DNA of 64,000 nucleotides. Source: Dongia rigui. Lineage in GTDB: Bacteria; Pseudomonadota; Alphaproteobacteria; Dongiales; Dongiaceae. Below the pieces are notes generated by a model. That model saw only the letters and a list, made by a program, of their open reading frames with translations, had not been told where the DNA came from and searched no databases. Shown here one piece after another: positions 20,334 through 29,054 of this stretch; within the stretch, counting starts at the first letter, position 1, and the number at the start of each line of letters is the position of its first letter. The stretch is taken from the NCBI RefSeq assembly GCF_034044635.1, contig NZ_JAXCLX010000001.1, positions 1,240,001 to 1,304,000 on the forward strand, in the 5' to 3' direction. Both the position numbers and the translations under genes were made by a program.

Positions 20334-20364
20334 TTGACGGATAGTCGCGCACAGGCCCATGTTG
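20334..20364 (+). promoter_or_regulatory. Possible promoter of the gcv operon
   Basis: TTGACG at 20334-20339 is followed 18 bases later by CATGTT. This would start transcription about 10-15 bases before the riboswitch. The -10 match is weak, so this is a suggestion based on spacing and position. Confidence 0.35.
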
Positions 20365-20381
20365 CGCGCGGCAAAACCCGT

Positions 20382-20614
20382 CGTCGGGAGAGACCTCGCC
20401 CCAGCCAGAGTGACTGGGGTCAGGCGCCGAAGGAGCAACCGCCCCCGGAAACTCTCAGGCAAAAGGACCGACACGGGGAAAAACTCTGGAAAGCGGATGG
20501 CCCCACACCTGGGCTTCATCCCACCGAAGGAGTAAACCGCCAGCCTTGATCGGCGCGCCTCGTCGCGCGCCAGGGCCGACGGCCAATCTCTCAGGTCCCG
20601 AAGACAGAGGGGGG
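20382..20614 (+). ncRNA. Tandem glycine riboswitch
   Basis: Two glycine aptamers lie in the 400-base gap between the lipoprotein gene and gcvT. Aptamer I begins with the GTCGGGAGAGACC stem and contains the conserved cores GCGCCGAAGGAGCAA and AACTCTCAGGCAAAAGGA, then closes with CCGACACGG. A short GGAAAAACTCTGGAAAG linker leads to aptamer II, with CACCGAAGGAGTAAACCG and AATCTCTCAGGTCCCGAAGACAGAG. The order and core sequences match the known class. Glycine binding should switch expression of gcvT-H-PA-PB on. No T-rich terminator is obvious before gcvT, so control may be at translation initiation. Confidence 0.95.
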
Positions 20615-20674
20615 TCGCGCGGGTAACGGAAACGTTGCCCGGTCGCGGTCGCCATTCGTCGGAGGGTTCATCTC

Positions 20675-21817
20675 TTGAGTTCCGGTTCCGGGGTCGACGC
20701 ACCCCTTCTCGTCACTGCCCTGCATGATCTTCACATCGCCTTGGGCGCCAAAATGGTGCCCTTTGCCGGATACGACATGCCCGTGCAGTACCCGGCCGGG
20801 ATCCTGGCCGAGCATCTCCACACCCGCGCTGGCGCAGGCCTGTTCGACGTTTCGCATATGGGCCAGATCCGCATCCGTGCCGAGAGTTTTGCGGCAGCGG
20901 CCGCAGCGGTCGAGCGCCTGTGTCCAGCGGACTTCCAGGCCCTGAAGCCCGGCCAGCAGCGCTACAGCTTCTTCACCGATAACAGCGGCGGCATCCTCGA
21001 CGACCTCATGGTCACGCGCCTGGGCGCCGGCGACGACCGCGATCACTTGTTCATGGTCGTGAATGCCGGCTGCAAGGATTCCGACATCGCGCATCTCAAG
21101 GCCAATCTCGGCGCGCGCTGCGAGATTGAGGTGCTTGCCGACCGCTCCCTCGTCGCGCTGCAAGGACCGCTGGCGGCGGCCGTCTTCGCGCGGCTTGCAC
21201 CGGACAGCGCCAAGCTGAAATTCATGAACGGTGCGGCGCTGAAGGCTGCAGGATTTGACGTCATCGCCACGCGCTCCGGCTATACCGGCGAAGATGGTTT
21301 CGAGATCTCGGTCGCCAATGCCGATATCGCGGCCTTTGCCAAGAAACTGCTGGATGAGCCGGAAGTAAATCCGATCGGTCTTGGTGCGCGCGATTCGCTG
21401 CGGCTTGAAGCCGGGCTCTGCCTTTACGGCAACGACATCACGGAAAAAACCAACCCAGTCGAGGCCGGCCTTGTCTGGGCGATGCAGAAGCGCCGCCGCG
21501 AGGAAGGCGGCTTCCCCGGCGCCGGCATCATCCAGCGCCAGCTCGCCGAAGGCCCGTCGCGCTTGCGTGTCGGCATCCTGCCGGAAGGGAAAGCCCCGGC
21601 CCGCGCCCATACCGAGATCACCGATGCGGGCGGCCGCGTCATTGGCGAGATCACCTCGGGCGGCTTCGGTCCGTCGCTGGGGGCGCCGCTTGCCATGGGC
21701 TATGTCGAAAAGGCCCATGCCACGATCGGCACGAGCGTCAATCTGATGGTCCGCGGCAAGGCATTGCCGGCGAAAATCGCCGCCATGCCTTTCGTCGCCC
21801 ATCGTTATCAGCGCTGA
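20675..21817 (+). CDS. gcvT: Glycine cleavage system T protein (aminomethyltransferase)
   Basis: GcvT transfers the methylene group from the lipoyl arm of GcvH to tetrahydrofolate and releases ammonia. The 380-residue protein has [12 protein letters not shown] near the start, LFDVSHMGQ, the [11 protein letters not shown] folate-site motif, [17 protein letters not shown] and the C-terminal [11 protein letters not shown] block. The start is TTG 20675 behind GGAGGG with eight-base spacing; no better ATG exists near the conserved N-terminus. It is the first gene after the glycine riboswitch. Confidence 0.96.
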   Translation: MSSGSGVDAPLLVTALHDLHIALGAKMVPFAGYDMPVQYPAGILAEHLHTRAGAGLFDVSHMGQIRIRAESFAAAAAAVERLCPADFQALKPGQQRYSFFTDNSGGILDDLMVTRLGAGDDRDHLFMVVNAGCKDSDIAHLKANLGARCEIEVLADRSLVALQGPLAAAVFARLAPDSAKLKFMNGAALKAAGFDVIATRSGYTGEDGFEISVANADIAAFAKKLLDEPEVNPIGLGARDSLRLEAGLCLYGNDITEKTNPVEAGLVWAMQKRRREEGGFPGAGIIQRQLAEGPSRLRVGILPEGKAPARAHTEITDAGGRVIGEITSGGFGPSLGAPLAMGYVEKAHATIGTSVNLMVRGKALPAKIAAMPFVAHRYQR

Positions 21818-21892
21818 CCCGTCGTGGTCAGCTTCACCGGAGAGAGGCGCGACGATCCGTCGAAGCGCCGCAACAAAAACGAGGAGAGTTTC

Positions 21893-22270
21893 ATGAGCGG
21901 CATTCGCTTTTCGAAGGATCATGAATGGGTGAAGGTCGACGGTGATGTCGCCACCATCGGCATCAGCCCCTATGCCCAGGAACAGCTGGGTGATGTCGTT
22001 TTCGTCGACCTGCCGGCCATCGGCAAGAAGGTCGAGAAGGGCAAGGAACTGGCCGTGGTCGAATCCGTGAAGGCGGCCAGCGAAGTCTACGCCCCGGTTT
22101 CCGGCGAAGTGGTCGAAGTGAACGATGCATTGGGCGATGCACCCGGCACCGTCAATGAAGACGCGCTCGGCAAAGGCTGGTTCGCCAAGGTGAAGATGTC
22201 GAACAAGGCCGAGCTCGACGGCTTGATGGACGACGCCGCCTACAAGACCTTCTGTGCCAATTCACATTAA
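21893..22270 (+). CDS. gcvH: Glycine cleavage system H protein
   Basis: GcvH is the lipoylated carrier that shuttles the aminomethyl group between the P, T and L proteins. The 125-residue product has the lipoylation lysine in [11 protein letters not shown] (Lys60) and the usual start [19 protein letters not shown] lies before ATG 21893; the frame is open upstream but only the 125-residue form matches the family. It lies 75 bases after gcvT. The lipoyl-ligase-like gene at 29051 is unlikely to be needed for it. Confidence 0.97.
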   Translation: MSGIRFSKDHEWVKVDGDVATIGISPYAQEQLGDVVFVDLPAIGKKVEKGKELAVVESVKAASEVYAPVSGEVVEVNDALGDAPGTVNEDALGKGWFAKVKMSNKAELDGLMDDAAYKTFCANSH

Positions 22271-22287
22271 CTGGGGACTGCACTGAC

Positions 22288-23634
22288 ATGCGCTATTTGC
22301 CGATGACCGAGGTCGATCGCCAGGCGATGCTGGCGAAGATCGGCGTTCCCTCGGTCGAAAGTCTTTATGCCGACGTGCCGAATGGCGCGCTGCAGAAGGC
22401 GCCCATCGCCGGCCTCTCCAACCACATGGCGGAAATGGAGGTCGAACGCTTCATCGGCGCCATGGCCAGGAAGAATGTCGGCACCAATGATGTACCGAGC
22501 TTCCTCGGCGCCGGCGCCTATCGCCATCATGTCCCAGCCTCGGTCGACCATCTGATCCAGCGCGGGGAATTTCTCACCTCCTATACGCCCTACCAGCCGG
22601 AAGTGGCTCAAGGGACGCTGCAATACCTGTTCGAGTTCCAGACGCAGGTAGCCCTCCTTACCGGCATGGATGTCGCCAACGCCTCGATGTATGACGGCGC
22701 CACCTCGACCACCGAGGCCGTCGCCATGGCGAACCGCGTCACACGCCGGAAAAAGGCGATCCTCTCCGGCGGGCTGCACCCGCATTACCGCGAAGTCGTC
22801 GAAACCCATGGCCGCCACACCGGCTTCGAGACCGTCTCGGCGCCGCTCGATGCAACGGGCAAGGAAGACCTCGGGCAACTGCTCGGCCCAGACGTCTCCT
22901 GCGTCGTCGTGCAGAATCCAAGCTTCTTCGGCCATGTCCACGACCTCAAGGCCCTCGCCGATGCCGTCCATGCGGCTGGCGCGCTCCTCATCGTCGTGGT
23001 GACCGAAATTGTCTCGCTGGGCCTCATCACCCCGCCCGGCGAAATGGGCGCCGATATCGTGACCGCGGAAGGCCAGTCGATCGGCAATCCGCTGGGCTTC
23101 GGTGGTCCCTATGTCGGCCTCTTCGCGGCACGTGAAAAATTCCTGCGCCAGATGCCGGGCCGCCTTGCCGGTCAGACCGTCGATGTCGACGGGCGACGCG
23201 GTTGGGTGCTGACGCTCTCCACCCGCGAACAGCATATCCGGCGCGAGAAGGCCACCAGCAATATCTGCACCAATTCCGGCCTTTGCGCCTTGGCCTTCAC
23301 CATTCACATGTCGCTGCTCGGTGAAACGGGGCTCAACCATCTGGCGCGCCTCAACCACGCCTATGCCAGTGTGCTGGCCGACCGCCTTGCCGCCATTCCC
23401 GGCGTGAAGCTCATCAATGATAGCTTCTTCAACGAGTTCACATTGCAATTGCCCAAGCCGGCGATCTCCGTTGTCGAGGCCTTGGCGCAGCGCCGCATCC
23501 TCGGCGGCGTCCCGGTGGCGCGCCTCGTCAACGACAAGGCGGCGGAGAATCTGCTGCTCGTCGCCGCAACCGAGCTCACCACCGAGGCCGAAATGGATGC
23601 CCTCGAGGCCGGCCTGAAAGAGGTCCTGAAATGA
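22288..23634 (+). CDS. gcvPA: Glycine dehydrogenase (decarboxylating) subunit 1
   Basis: This is the N-terminal half of the split P protein, 448 residues, which works with GcvPB as an alpha2beta2 enzyme to decarboxylate glycine and load GcvH. Family features include [15 protein letters not shown] at the start, [43 protein letters not shown] and [13 protein letters not shown]. It lies 17 bases after gcvH. Its stop overlaps the gcvPB start by four bases (ATGA), consistent with equal production of the two halves. Confidence 0.97.
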   Translation: MRYLPMTEVDRQAMLAKIGVPSVESLYADVPNGALQKAPIAGLSNHMAEMEVERFIGAMARKNVGTNDVPSFLGAGAYRHHVPASVDHLIQRGEFLTSYTPYQPEVAQGTLQYLFEFQTQVALLTGMDVANASMYDGATSTTEAVAMANRVTRRKKAILSGGLHPHYREVVETHGRHTGFETVSAPLDATGKEDLGQLLGPDVSCVVVQNPSFFGHVHDLKALADAVHAAGALLIVVVTEIVSLGLITPPGEMGADIVTAEGQSIGNPLGFGGPYVGLFAAREKFLRQMPGRLAGQTVDVDGRRGWVLTLSTREQHIRREKATSNICTNSGLCALAFTIHMSLLGETGLNHLARLNHAYASVLADRLAAIPGVKLINDSFFNEFTLQLPKPAISVVEALAQRRILGGVPVARLVNDKAAENLLLVAATELTTEAEMDALEAGLKEVLK

Positions 23635-25148
23635 CCACACCCAATCCCCTCACCAACACCATCTCCGGCAATCGCGGTCTGCAGATCGAAGAGCCGTTGA
23701 TCTTCGAGATGGACGCCCCGGGTCGTTCCGGCGTCGATCTGCCGGCGATCCCCACGCATAAGGAACGCTTAGGGGGAATGAAGCGCAAAGGCGAGGTCGG
23801 CCTGCCGGGCTTGGGCGAAAGCCAGGTCGTGCGCCACTACACCAAGCTCAGCCAGAAGAACTATGCGATCGACATGTCGGTCTATCCGCTGGGCTCGTGC
23901 ACGATGAAGCACAACCCGCGCCTTAATGAGAAGATCGCGCGACTTCCCGGTATTGCCGATCTCCACCCGATGCAGCCGGTCTCCACCGTGCAGGGCGCCT
24001 TGGAGATCATCGATACGCTGGCGCATTGGCTGAAAACGCTGACCGGGATGCCGGCCGTCGCCATGTCGCCCGCGGCCGGCGCTCATGGCGAACTCTGCGG
24101 TATGCTGACCATCCGCGCCGCGCATCTGGCGAAGGGTGATGCCAGAAAGCGCATCCTGGTACCGGAATCGGCCCATGGGACCAACCCCGCGACGGCAGCA
24201 TCGATCGGCTATGACGTCGATCCGGTGCCGGCCGATGACCGTGGCCGCGTCGATCTTGCGGCCTTCAAGGCCAAGCTGGGTCCCGATGTCGCCGGCACCA
24301 TGATCACCAACCCCAACACCTGCGGCCTGTTCGAGAACGACATCATCGACATCGCCGATGCGATCCACGGGGCCGGTGGCTACTTCTATTGCGACGGCGC
24401 CAATTTCAACGCCATCGTCGGCCGCGTGCGACCGGGTGATCTCGGCGTCGATGCGATGCATATCAATCTGCACAAGACCTTCTCGACGCCCCATGGCGGC
24501 GGCGGTCCGGGTGCGGGGCCCGTCGTCCTCTCGGAAGCCCTCGCCCCTTACGCGCCGATCCCATACGTGACGCATGGCAAGAACGGCTTCGACCTCGTGG
24601 AGCATGACGCCAGCGGTACGTCTTTCGGGCGCCTGAAAGGCTTCCACGGCCAGATGGGCATGTTCACCCGCGCCCTCTCCTACATCCTCAGCCATGGCGC
24701 CGATGGCTTGCGCCAGGTCTCAGGGGATGCGGTCTTGAACGCCAATTACCTGCAGGCCACTTTGCGCAGCGACCTCACCGCCGCCTTCCCCGGCACCTGC
24801 ATGCATGAGGCGCTGTTCAATGACGACTTCCTGGAAGGGACCGGTGTCACCACGCTCGATTTTGCCAAGGCGATGATCGACGAGGGCTATCACCCGATGA
24901 CCATGTATTTCCCGCTGGTCGTTCATGGCGCGCTGCTGATGGAGCCCACCGAGACCGAGAGCAAGATCGGCCTCGATCGTTATATCGAGGTGGTGCAGGG
25001 TCTGGCACGCCGGGCCAAGGGTGGCGACGCCGCCTATTTCCAGGGCGCTCCCTACCACACGCCGCGCCGGCGCCTCGACGAAACCCTGGCCGCCCGCCAG
25101 CCGATCCTGCGCTGGAAGCCGGAACAGGCGAAGAAAGCGGCAGAGTAA
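23631..25148 (+). CDS. gcvPB: Glycine dehydrogenase (decarboxylating) subunit 2
   Basis: This 505-residue C-terminal half of the split P protein carries the PLP-binding lysine in [18 protein letters not shown] (Lys282). Other family blocks are [36 protein letters not shown] and [10 protein letters not shown]. The ATGA overlap with gcvPA marks coupling. It ends the riboswitch-controlled operon and is followed by a bidirectional terminator shared with the convergent AraC-type gene. Confidence 0.97.
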   Translation: MTTPNPLTNTISGNRGLQIEEPLIFEMDAPGRSGVDLPAIPTHKERLGGMKRKGEVGLPGLGESQVVRHYTKLSQKNYAIDMSVYPLGSCTMKHNPRLNEKIARLPGIADLHPMQPVSTVQGALEIIDTLAHWLKTLTGMPAVAMSPAAGAHGELCGMLTIRAAHLAKGDARKRILVPESAHGTNPATAASIGYDVDPVPADDRGRVDLAAFKAKLGPDVAGTMITNPNTCGLFENDIIDIADAIHGAGGYFYCDGANFNAIVGRVRPGDLGVDAMHINLHKTFSTPHGGGGPGAGPVVLSEALAPYAPIPYVTHGKNGFDLVEHDASGTSFGRLKGFHGQMGMFTRALSYILSHGADGLRQVSGDAVLNANYLQATLRSDLTAAFPGTCMHEALFNDDFLEGTGVTTLDFAKAMIDEGYHPMTMYFPLVVHGALLMEPTETESKIGLDRYIEVVQGLARRAKGGDAAYFQGAPYHTPRRRLDETLAARQPILRWKPEQAKKAAE

Positions 25149-25165
25149 TCTTGTCTGTCGCTGAG

Positions 25166-25204
25166 AACGCCTTCCCTTGCCGAGGTGAGGGGAGGCGTTT
25201 TAGT
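25166..25204. terminator. Bidirectional terminator between gcvPB and the AraC gene
   Basis: A 12-bp stem with one G-U pair (25166-25177 with 25188-25199) has a 10-base loop and is followed by TTTTAGTTT on the plus strand. It sits exactly between the two convergent stops; the AraC stop overlaps its 3' edge. Confidence 0.8.
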
Positions 25205-26147
25205 TTGCGGTCTTGCGGAACTGCCGCGGCGACACGCCGAACATGTCGCGGAAGCTGCGGCTGAAATGGGCCGCGTCGCTGAAGCCGTGGGCAAAGGCGA
25301 TTTCCGATATGCGCGCGGTTGGCCGCGCCAGCAGGTCGTCGCGGCAGCGTTGCAAACGCTGCTGCCAGATCCAGCGTTCGACGGTGTGTCCGCCCGACTG
25401 GAACAGCCGGTGCAGCTGCCGCTCCGAAATCCCAGCAGCCCGGGCGATATCGTCTGGCCGCAGATCCGGATCGGCCAGATTTTGCAGGATGAAATCCTGA
25501 ATGCGCCGCCGCATGGCGCGGTGATAGCCGCCATCGGCATCGTCTTCGACCGCGCTCAGCGAGGTGGCAAGGAGGTCGAGCGTCGCACGGAGGATCGGCG
25601 CAGTGCCGCTCAAGGGTAAGGCAGCACCCTCGCGCGCCAGCGCACGCAGATGCGTTGCAAACAACGCCCCTGGACCGCGTCGCCCGCTGACCGGGCGCAA
25701 CACGAGATCCTCCGCCTGTGGCAGGCGTTCGGCCACCAGTTCGTGGGGCAGCAGCAGCGTGATCTTTTCCAGATCCTGCGGCAGGCCAAAGGCAATCGGC
25801 CGGGTGCTGTCCCACAGGGTGAAGGAACCCTGCTCCAGCATGATTTCGCGACCGCCCTGGGTCAGTTTCTCACGGCCCTTGAGGACATAGAGGATGCCAA
25901 AGAGCGGCTGCTGCAGTTGCGCGATCTCCGCCTTGCCGCGACGCCCCTCGCACGGGTCGCAGGCACAATGCACGATCTGCGCCTGGCCGATCGCCTGCTG
26001 GCGAAAGCGCGCCCGATAATCTCCCTCCAGGCGACGCGGCAGATCCCAGGGTAGATGCGTGGCGCTGACCGCATCGCGCCACCAATCATATTGGCGAGCA
26101 CCCGGCAGATGATCGCTGGAGTGAATGGTGGTGGCGTCTAGCTGCAT
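25200..26147 (-). CDS. AraC-family transcriptional regulator
   Basis: This 315-residue regulator has an N-terminal cupin-like AraC ligand domain of the AraC_binding_2 type (FGILYVLKGREKLTQGGRE) and a C-terminal double helix-turn-helix (about 215-312) ending in ISEIAFAHGFSDAAHFSRSFRDMFGVSPRQFR, a full AraC signature. It is divergent from the cupin-dehydrogenase operon across about 145 bases, which suggests it activates that operon in response to a pathway compound; this is inference. I chose ATG 26147; GTG 26171 in the same frame is an alternative and neither has a clear ribosome-binding site. Confidence 0.88.
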   Translation of the reverse strand: MQLDATTIHSSDHLPGARQYDWWRDAVSATHLPWDLPRRLEGDYRARFRQQAIGQAQIVHCACDPCEGRRGKAEIAQLQQPLFGILYVLKGREKLTQGGREIMLEQGSFTLWDSTRPIAFGLPQDLEKITLLLPHELVAERLPQAEDLVLRPVSGRRGPGALFATHLRALAREGAALPLSGTAPILRATLDLLATSLSAVEDDADGGYHRAMRRRIQDFILQNLADPDLRPDDIARAAGISERQLHRLFQSGGHTVERWIWQQRLQRCRDDLLARPTARISEIAFAHGFSDAAHFSRSFRDMFGVSPRQFRKTAN

Positions 26148-26227
26148 CGCGGTCACACATCTGGCTGGCACGGTGAAGCAAGTAATTGGGCAGGGTCGGG
26201 CAAGATGGCGGCGACCGACCGTCGCAT

Positions 26228-26253
26228 ACTGTCCCTTAGAATCCGGGACCAGT
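26228..26253. promoter_or_regulatory. Dyad in the AraC/cupin divergent region
   Basis: ACTG-TCCC (26228-26235) faces GGGAC-CAGT (26245-26253) with a 9-base centre and one unpaired base. It lies 40 bases before the cupin start. It could be a regulator site or a leader hairpin. Confidence 0.3.
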
Positions 26254-26292
26254 CAATTCAACGAGTATCCGGAGCTTCAGGAGGAGACGAAA

Positions 26293-26739
26293 ATGGCCGG
26301 TAGCCAATCGGGTACCCATGCGCCCGCCGATAGCAATCCCGCCGACATCATGTGCCAGACCGAGAAGATGGCATGGATCCCGTTCACGGATGCCATTTCC
26401 TACAAGGTGCTGCGGACCAGCGCGGAAACAGGCACCTGGACGGTTCTGTTCAAATGCGACAAGGGCTCCAGCTTCGCGCCACATTTTCACTATGGTGCCG
26501 GCGAATATCTGATGCTGAAGGGTGTCATGGATTACCGCGCCGGCATCGCGCGCGCCGGCGACTATGGTTATGAACCCCTCGGCGTCTATCACGAACGCAC
26601 CGAATTCGTCGAAGACACGGTGCTGTGGTTCTCGAATCACGGGCCGGTCGCGTTCGTTAATCCCGACAAGTCGATCCTGATGATGCTCGACTGGAAGTTC
26701 TTCGCCGACGCTCAGGCCAAGCAGGCGCTGGCCGCCTGA
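26293..26739 (+). CDS. Cupin protein resembling acetylacetone/dihydroxyacetophenone dioxygenases
   Basis: This 148-residue single cupin has a metal motif GSSFAPHFHYGAGEYLMLKG (two His and a Glu) and a second motif PLGVYHERTEF providing the last His. That is the pattern of mononuclear iron dioxygenases that cleave diketones or hydroxyketones (Dke1 or DAD type) and of ChrR-like cupins. An excellent AGGAGGAGA site precedes ATG 26293. It is the first gene before a TPP-dependent dehydrogenase set, so it may supply a 2-oxo or alpha-ketoaldehyde product to those enzymes. The activity assignment is tentative; a non-catalytic cupin is possible. Confidence 0.7.
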   Translation: MAGSQSGTHAPADSNPADIMCQTEKMAWIPFTDAISYKVLRTSAETGTWTVLFKCDKGSSFAPHFHYGAGEYLMLKGVMDYRAGIARAGDYGYEPLGVYHERTEFVEDTVLWFSNHGPVAFVNPDKSILMMLDWKFFADAQAKQALAA

Positions 26740-26778
26740 CACCAGCCGATCATCACAATCGCGGGGGAGACCGTCATT

Positions 26779-27762
26779 ATGCCGACACGGCAGCAATGGC
26801 TGTGGATGTATGAGACCATGGTCAAATCGCGCGCCTTCGAGGAGCGCATCGCCACTGCCTATTTCGAGGGAAAATCGCCGGTCTTCAACATGGCCAACGG
26901 GCCGATCCCCGGCGAGATGCATCTCTCCAACGGCCAGGAGCCCTGCGCAGTGGGTGTTTGTGCGCATCTCACCGCCGCCGATTTCGTGACCGCGACACAC
27001 CGGCCGCATCACATCGCCATCGCCAAGGGCGTCGATCTCGACGCCATGGCGGCGGAGATCTTCGGCAAGAAGACCGGCCTCTCCGGCGGCCGCGGCGGGC
27101 ACATGCATATCTTTGATGCCCGGGTCAATTTCGCCTGTTCCGGCATCATTGCGCAGGGAATGGGCCCGGCGGTGGGGGCTGCCACCGCCTTCAAATTGCG
27201 GCATGAGACGCGCGTCGCGGTCGCGTTCATCGGCGAAGGTGCCGCCAATCAGGGCGCCTTCCATGAATCCTTGAACCTCGCCGCCGTATGGCAGGCGCCG
27301 GTCGTCTTCGTGATCGAGGACAATGGTTGGGGCATTTCGGTGGCCAAGGCGCAATCGACCGCCATCGCCCATAATGACAGCCGCGCCGCGGCCTATGGCA
27401 TGCCGGGGCGTCGTGTGGCCGGGAACGACCCGGCCGCCATCTTCGCCGTGGCTGGCGAGGCCATTGCCCGCGCGCGCGCCGGCGCTGGCCCCAGCCTCAT
27501 CGAGATCGAGACATCGCGCCTTGCCGGTCACTTCATCGGCGATGCCGAGGGCTACCGTCCAGCGGGCGAAAAAGACGCACTCTTCGCCCGCGACCCCATC
27601 GTGGTTCTGCGTGAGAAATTGCTGGCCGAGCAGATCATGAGCGAGGCCGATGACTTGGCTGCCGTGAAGCGGGCCGAAAGCGCCGTCGAGCAGGCGATTG
27701 CCAAGGCACGTGCCGCACCCTTCCCCGCTGCTGCGGAAGCCTTCGACCATGTCTTTGCCTGA
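26779..27762 (+). CDS. TPP-dependent dehydrogenase E1 component, alpha subunit
   Basis: This 327-residue protein matches the alpha subunit of heterotetrameric E1 enzymes of the pyruvate/acetoin dehydrogenase type. The TPP motif runs from IGEGAANQGAFHESLNLA to VIEDNGWGIS, and the GKKTGLSGGRGGHMHIFD loop is present. The start resembles acetoin dehydrogenase AcoA more than PdhA. It lies 39 bases after the cupin gene and 15 before E1 beta. The substrate is not certain: acetoin, a 2-oxoacid or an alpha-diketone are all compatible. Confidence 0.9.
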   Translation: MPTRQQWLWMYETMVKSRAFEERIATAYFEGKSPVFNMANGPIPGEMHLSNGQEPCAVGVCAHLTAADFVTATHRPHHIAIAKGVDLDAMAAEIFGKKTGLSGGRGGHMHIFDARVNFACSGIIAQGMGPAVGAATAFKLRHETRVAVAFIGEGAANQGAFHESLNLAAVWQAPVVFVIEDNGWGISVAKAQSTAIAHNDSRAAAYGMPGRRVAGNDPAAIFAVAGEAIARARAGAGPSLIEIETSRLAGHFIGDAEGYRPAGEKDALFARDPIVVLREKLLAEQIMSEADDLAAVKRAESAVEQAIAKARAAPFPAAAEAFDHVFA

Positions 27763-27777
27763 TCCGGAGTGCACCAC

Positions 27778-28827
27778 ATGACCGCCACTGCGACAGCCAC
27801 GATTCTCCCCAACCGCGCCAAGCGCAATCTCACCATCGCCAAGGCGATGGCCGAGGCCCTCGCCCAGGAAATGCGGCGCGATTCCTCCGTGCTGGTGATG
27901 GGCGAGGATATCGGGCAGCTGGGTGGCGTCTTTGGGAATACCCGCGGTCTCTTGGAGGAGTTCGGGCCAGCGCGCGTCCGCGACACGCCCATCTCCGAGA
28001 CCGGCTTCATCGGTGCCGCCGTCGGCATGGCGGCGGTCGGCATGCGGCCGGTGGTCGAACTGATGTTCGTCGATTTCTTCGGCGTCTGCATGGATGCGAT
28101 CTATAACCTCGCTGCCAAGAACTGTTATTTCTCCGGTGGCCAGGCCGGGGTGCCGATGGTGCTGATGACATCGGTCGGTGGCGGCTATGGCGATGCCGGC
28201 CAGCACAGCCAATGCCTTTACGGTACCTTTGCCCACCTGCCGGGCATGAAAGTGATGGTGCCCAGCAATGCCTATGACGCCAAGGGGCTGATGCTCGCCG
28301 CCATTCGCGACGACAATCCCGTGATCTTCATGTTCCACAAGGCCCTGCAGGGCATGGGTTGGCTGGGTACCGTCCAGGGCAGCATCAATGACGTGCCGGA
28401 AGACGATTACACCGTACCCTTCGGCCAGGCCGCCATCGCCCGCGTGGGCAAGGATGTCACCATCGTCGGCCTTGGCGCCACGGTGCATCTCGCCCTCGAC
28501 GCAGCGCAGGAACTGATCGCGGCAGGCATCGATGCGGAAGTGGTCGATCTGCGCTCTCTGGTGCCGCTGGATCGCGTCACGGTCAATGCCTCGGTCGCCA
28601 AGACGGGCCGGCTGCTGGTGGTGGACGAGGATTATTTGAGCTACGGCGTCTCGGGCGAGATCATCGCCTCGGTGGTCGAGGCCGGGACCAGCCTCAAAAC
28701 GCCGCCACGGCGCATCGCCTTTCCGGACATTCCCATTCCCTTCAGCCCGGCGCTGGAACGCCCAGCCTTGCCCAGCGCCGAGAAGATCGTGGCGGCGGCC
28801 ACCGCCATGATGCGGGGCGGCCGATGA
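27778..28827 (+). CDS. TPP-dependent dehydrogenase E1 component, beta subunit
   Basis: The 349-residue beta subunit partners the preceding E1 alpha. It shows VLVMGEDIGQLGGVFGNTRGL, the DTPISETGFIGAAVGMAAVGMRP region and the C-terminal transketolase fold with VVDLRSLVPLD and RRIAFPDIPIPFSP. The last motif resembles acetoin dehydrogenase beta. ATG 27778 has GGAG upstream; GTG 27769 lies earlier in frame. Its end overlaps the lipoyl gene by four bases (ATGA), which points to a fixed ratio of E1 and carrier. Confidence 0.92.
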   Translation: MTATATATILPNRAKRNLTIAKAMAEALAQEMRRDSSVLVMGEDIGQLGGVFGNTRGLLEEFGPARVRDTPISETGFIGAAVGMAAVGMRPVVELMFVDFFGVCMDAIYNLAAKNCYFSGGQAGVPMVLMTSVGGGYGDAGQHSQCLYGTFAHLPGMKVMVPSNAYDAKGLMLAAIRDDNPVIFMFHKALQGMGWLGTVQGSINDVPEDDYTVPFGQAAIARVGKDVTIVGLGATVHLALDAAQELIAAGIDAEVVDLRSLVPLDRVTVNASVAKTGRLLVVDEDYLSYGVSGEIIASVVEAGTSLKTPPRRIAFPDIPIPFSPALERPALPSAEKIVAAATAMMRGGR

Positions 28828-29054
28828 TTCCGGTGGTCATTCCGCCCGACCTCTGGGAAGGGGAGATCGAAGGCGCTGTCTCTGCCTGGCTGTTCGCCGA
28901 TGGCGATCCTGTGCGCACCGGCGACCTCATCGCCGAGGTGATGGTCGAGAAAACCAGTTATGACGTGACCGCCCCTGCCGATGGTATGCTGCAGATCCGC
29001 ATTCCGGCGGAAAAACCCTTCAAGCGCGGCGCCATCATTGCCGCGATCGGCTGA
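28824..29054 (+). CDS. Free-standing lipoyl (biotinyl-like) carrier domain
   Basis: This 76-residue protein is a single lipoyl domain and nothing else. The modified lysine is in EVMVEKTSYDV (Lys43), followed by the TAPADGMLQ turn. It starts with IPPDLWEG, as in the first domain of E2 proteins, but no E2 catalytic or peripheral-subunit-binding domain follows. It overlaps E1 beta (ATGA) and the following lipoate-ligase-like frame (CTGA). It is inferred to act as the acyl acceptor of this E1 enzyme. Biotinylation is less likely because the AMKM-type motif is absent. Confidence 0.85.
   Translation: MIPVVIPPDLWEGEIEGAVSAWLFADGDPVRTGDLIAEVMVEKTSYDVTAPADGMLQIRIPAEKPFKRGAIIAAIG

Noticed and set aside
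26236-28488. 750-residue open frame on the minus strand
   Set aside because: It lies opposite the cupin, E1 alpha and E1 beta genes and has no recognisable domain; it is an antisense shadow.
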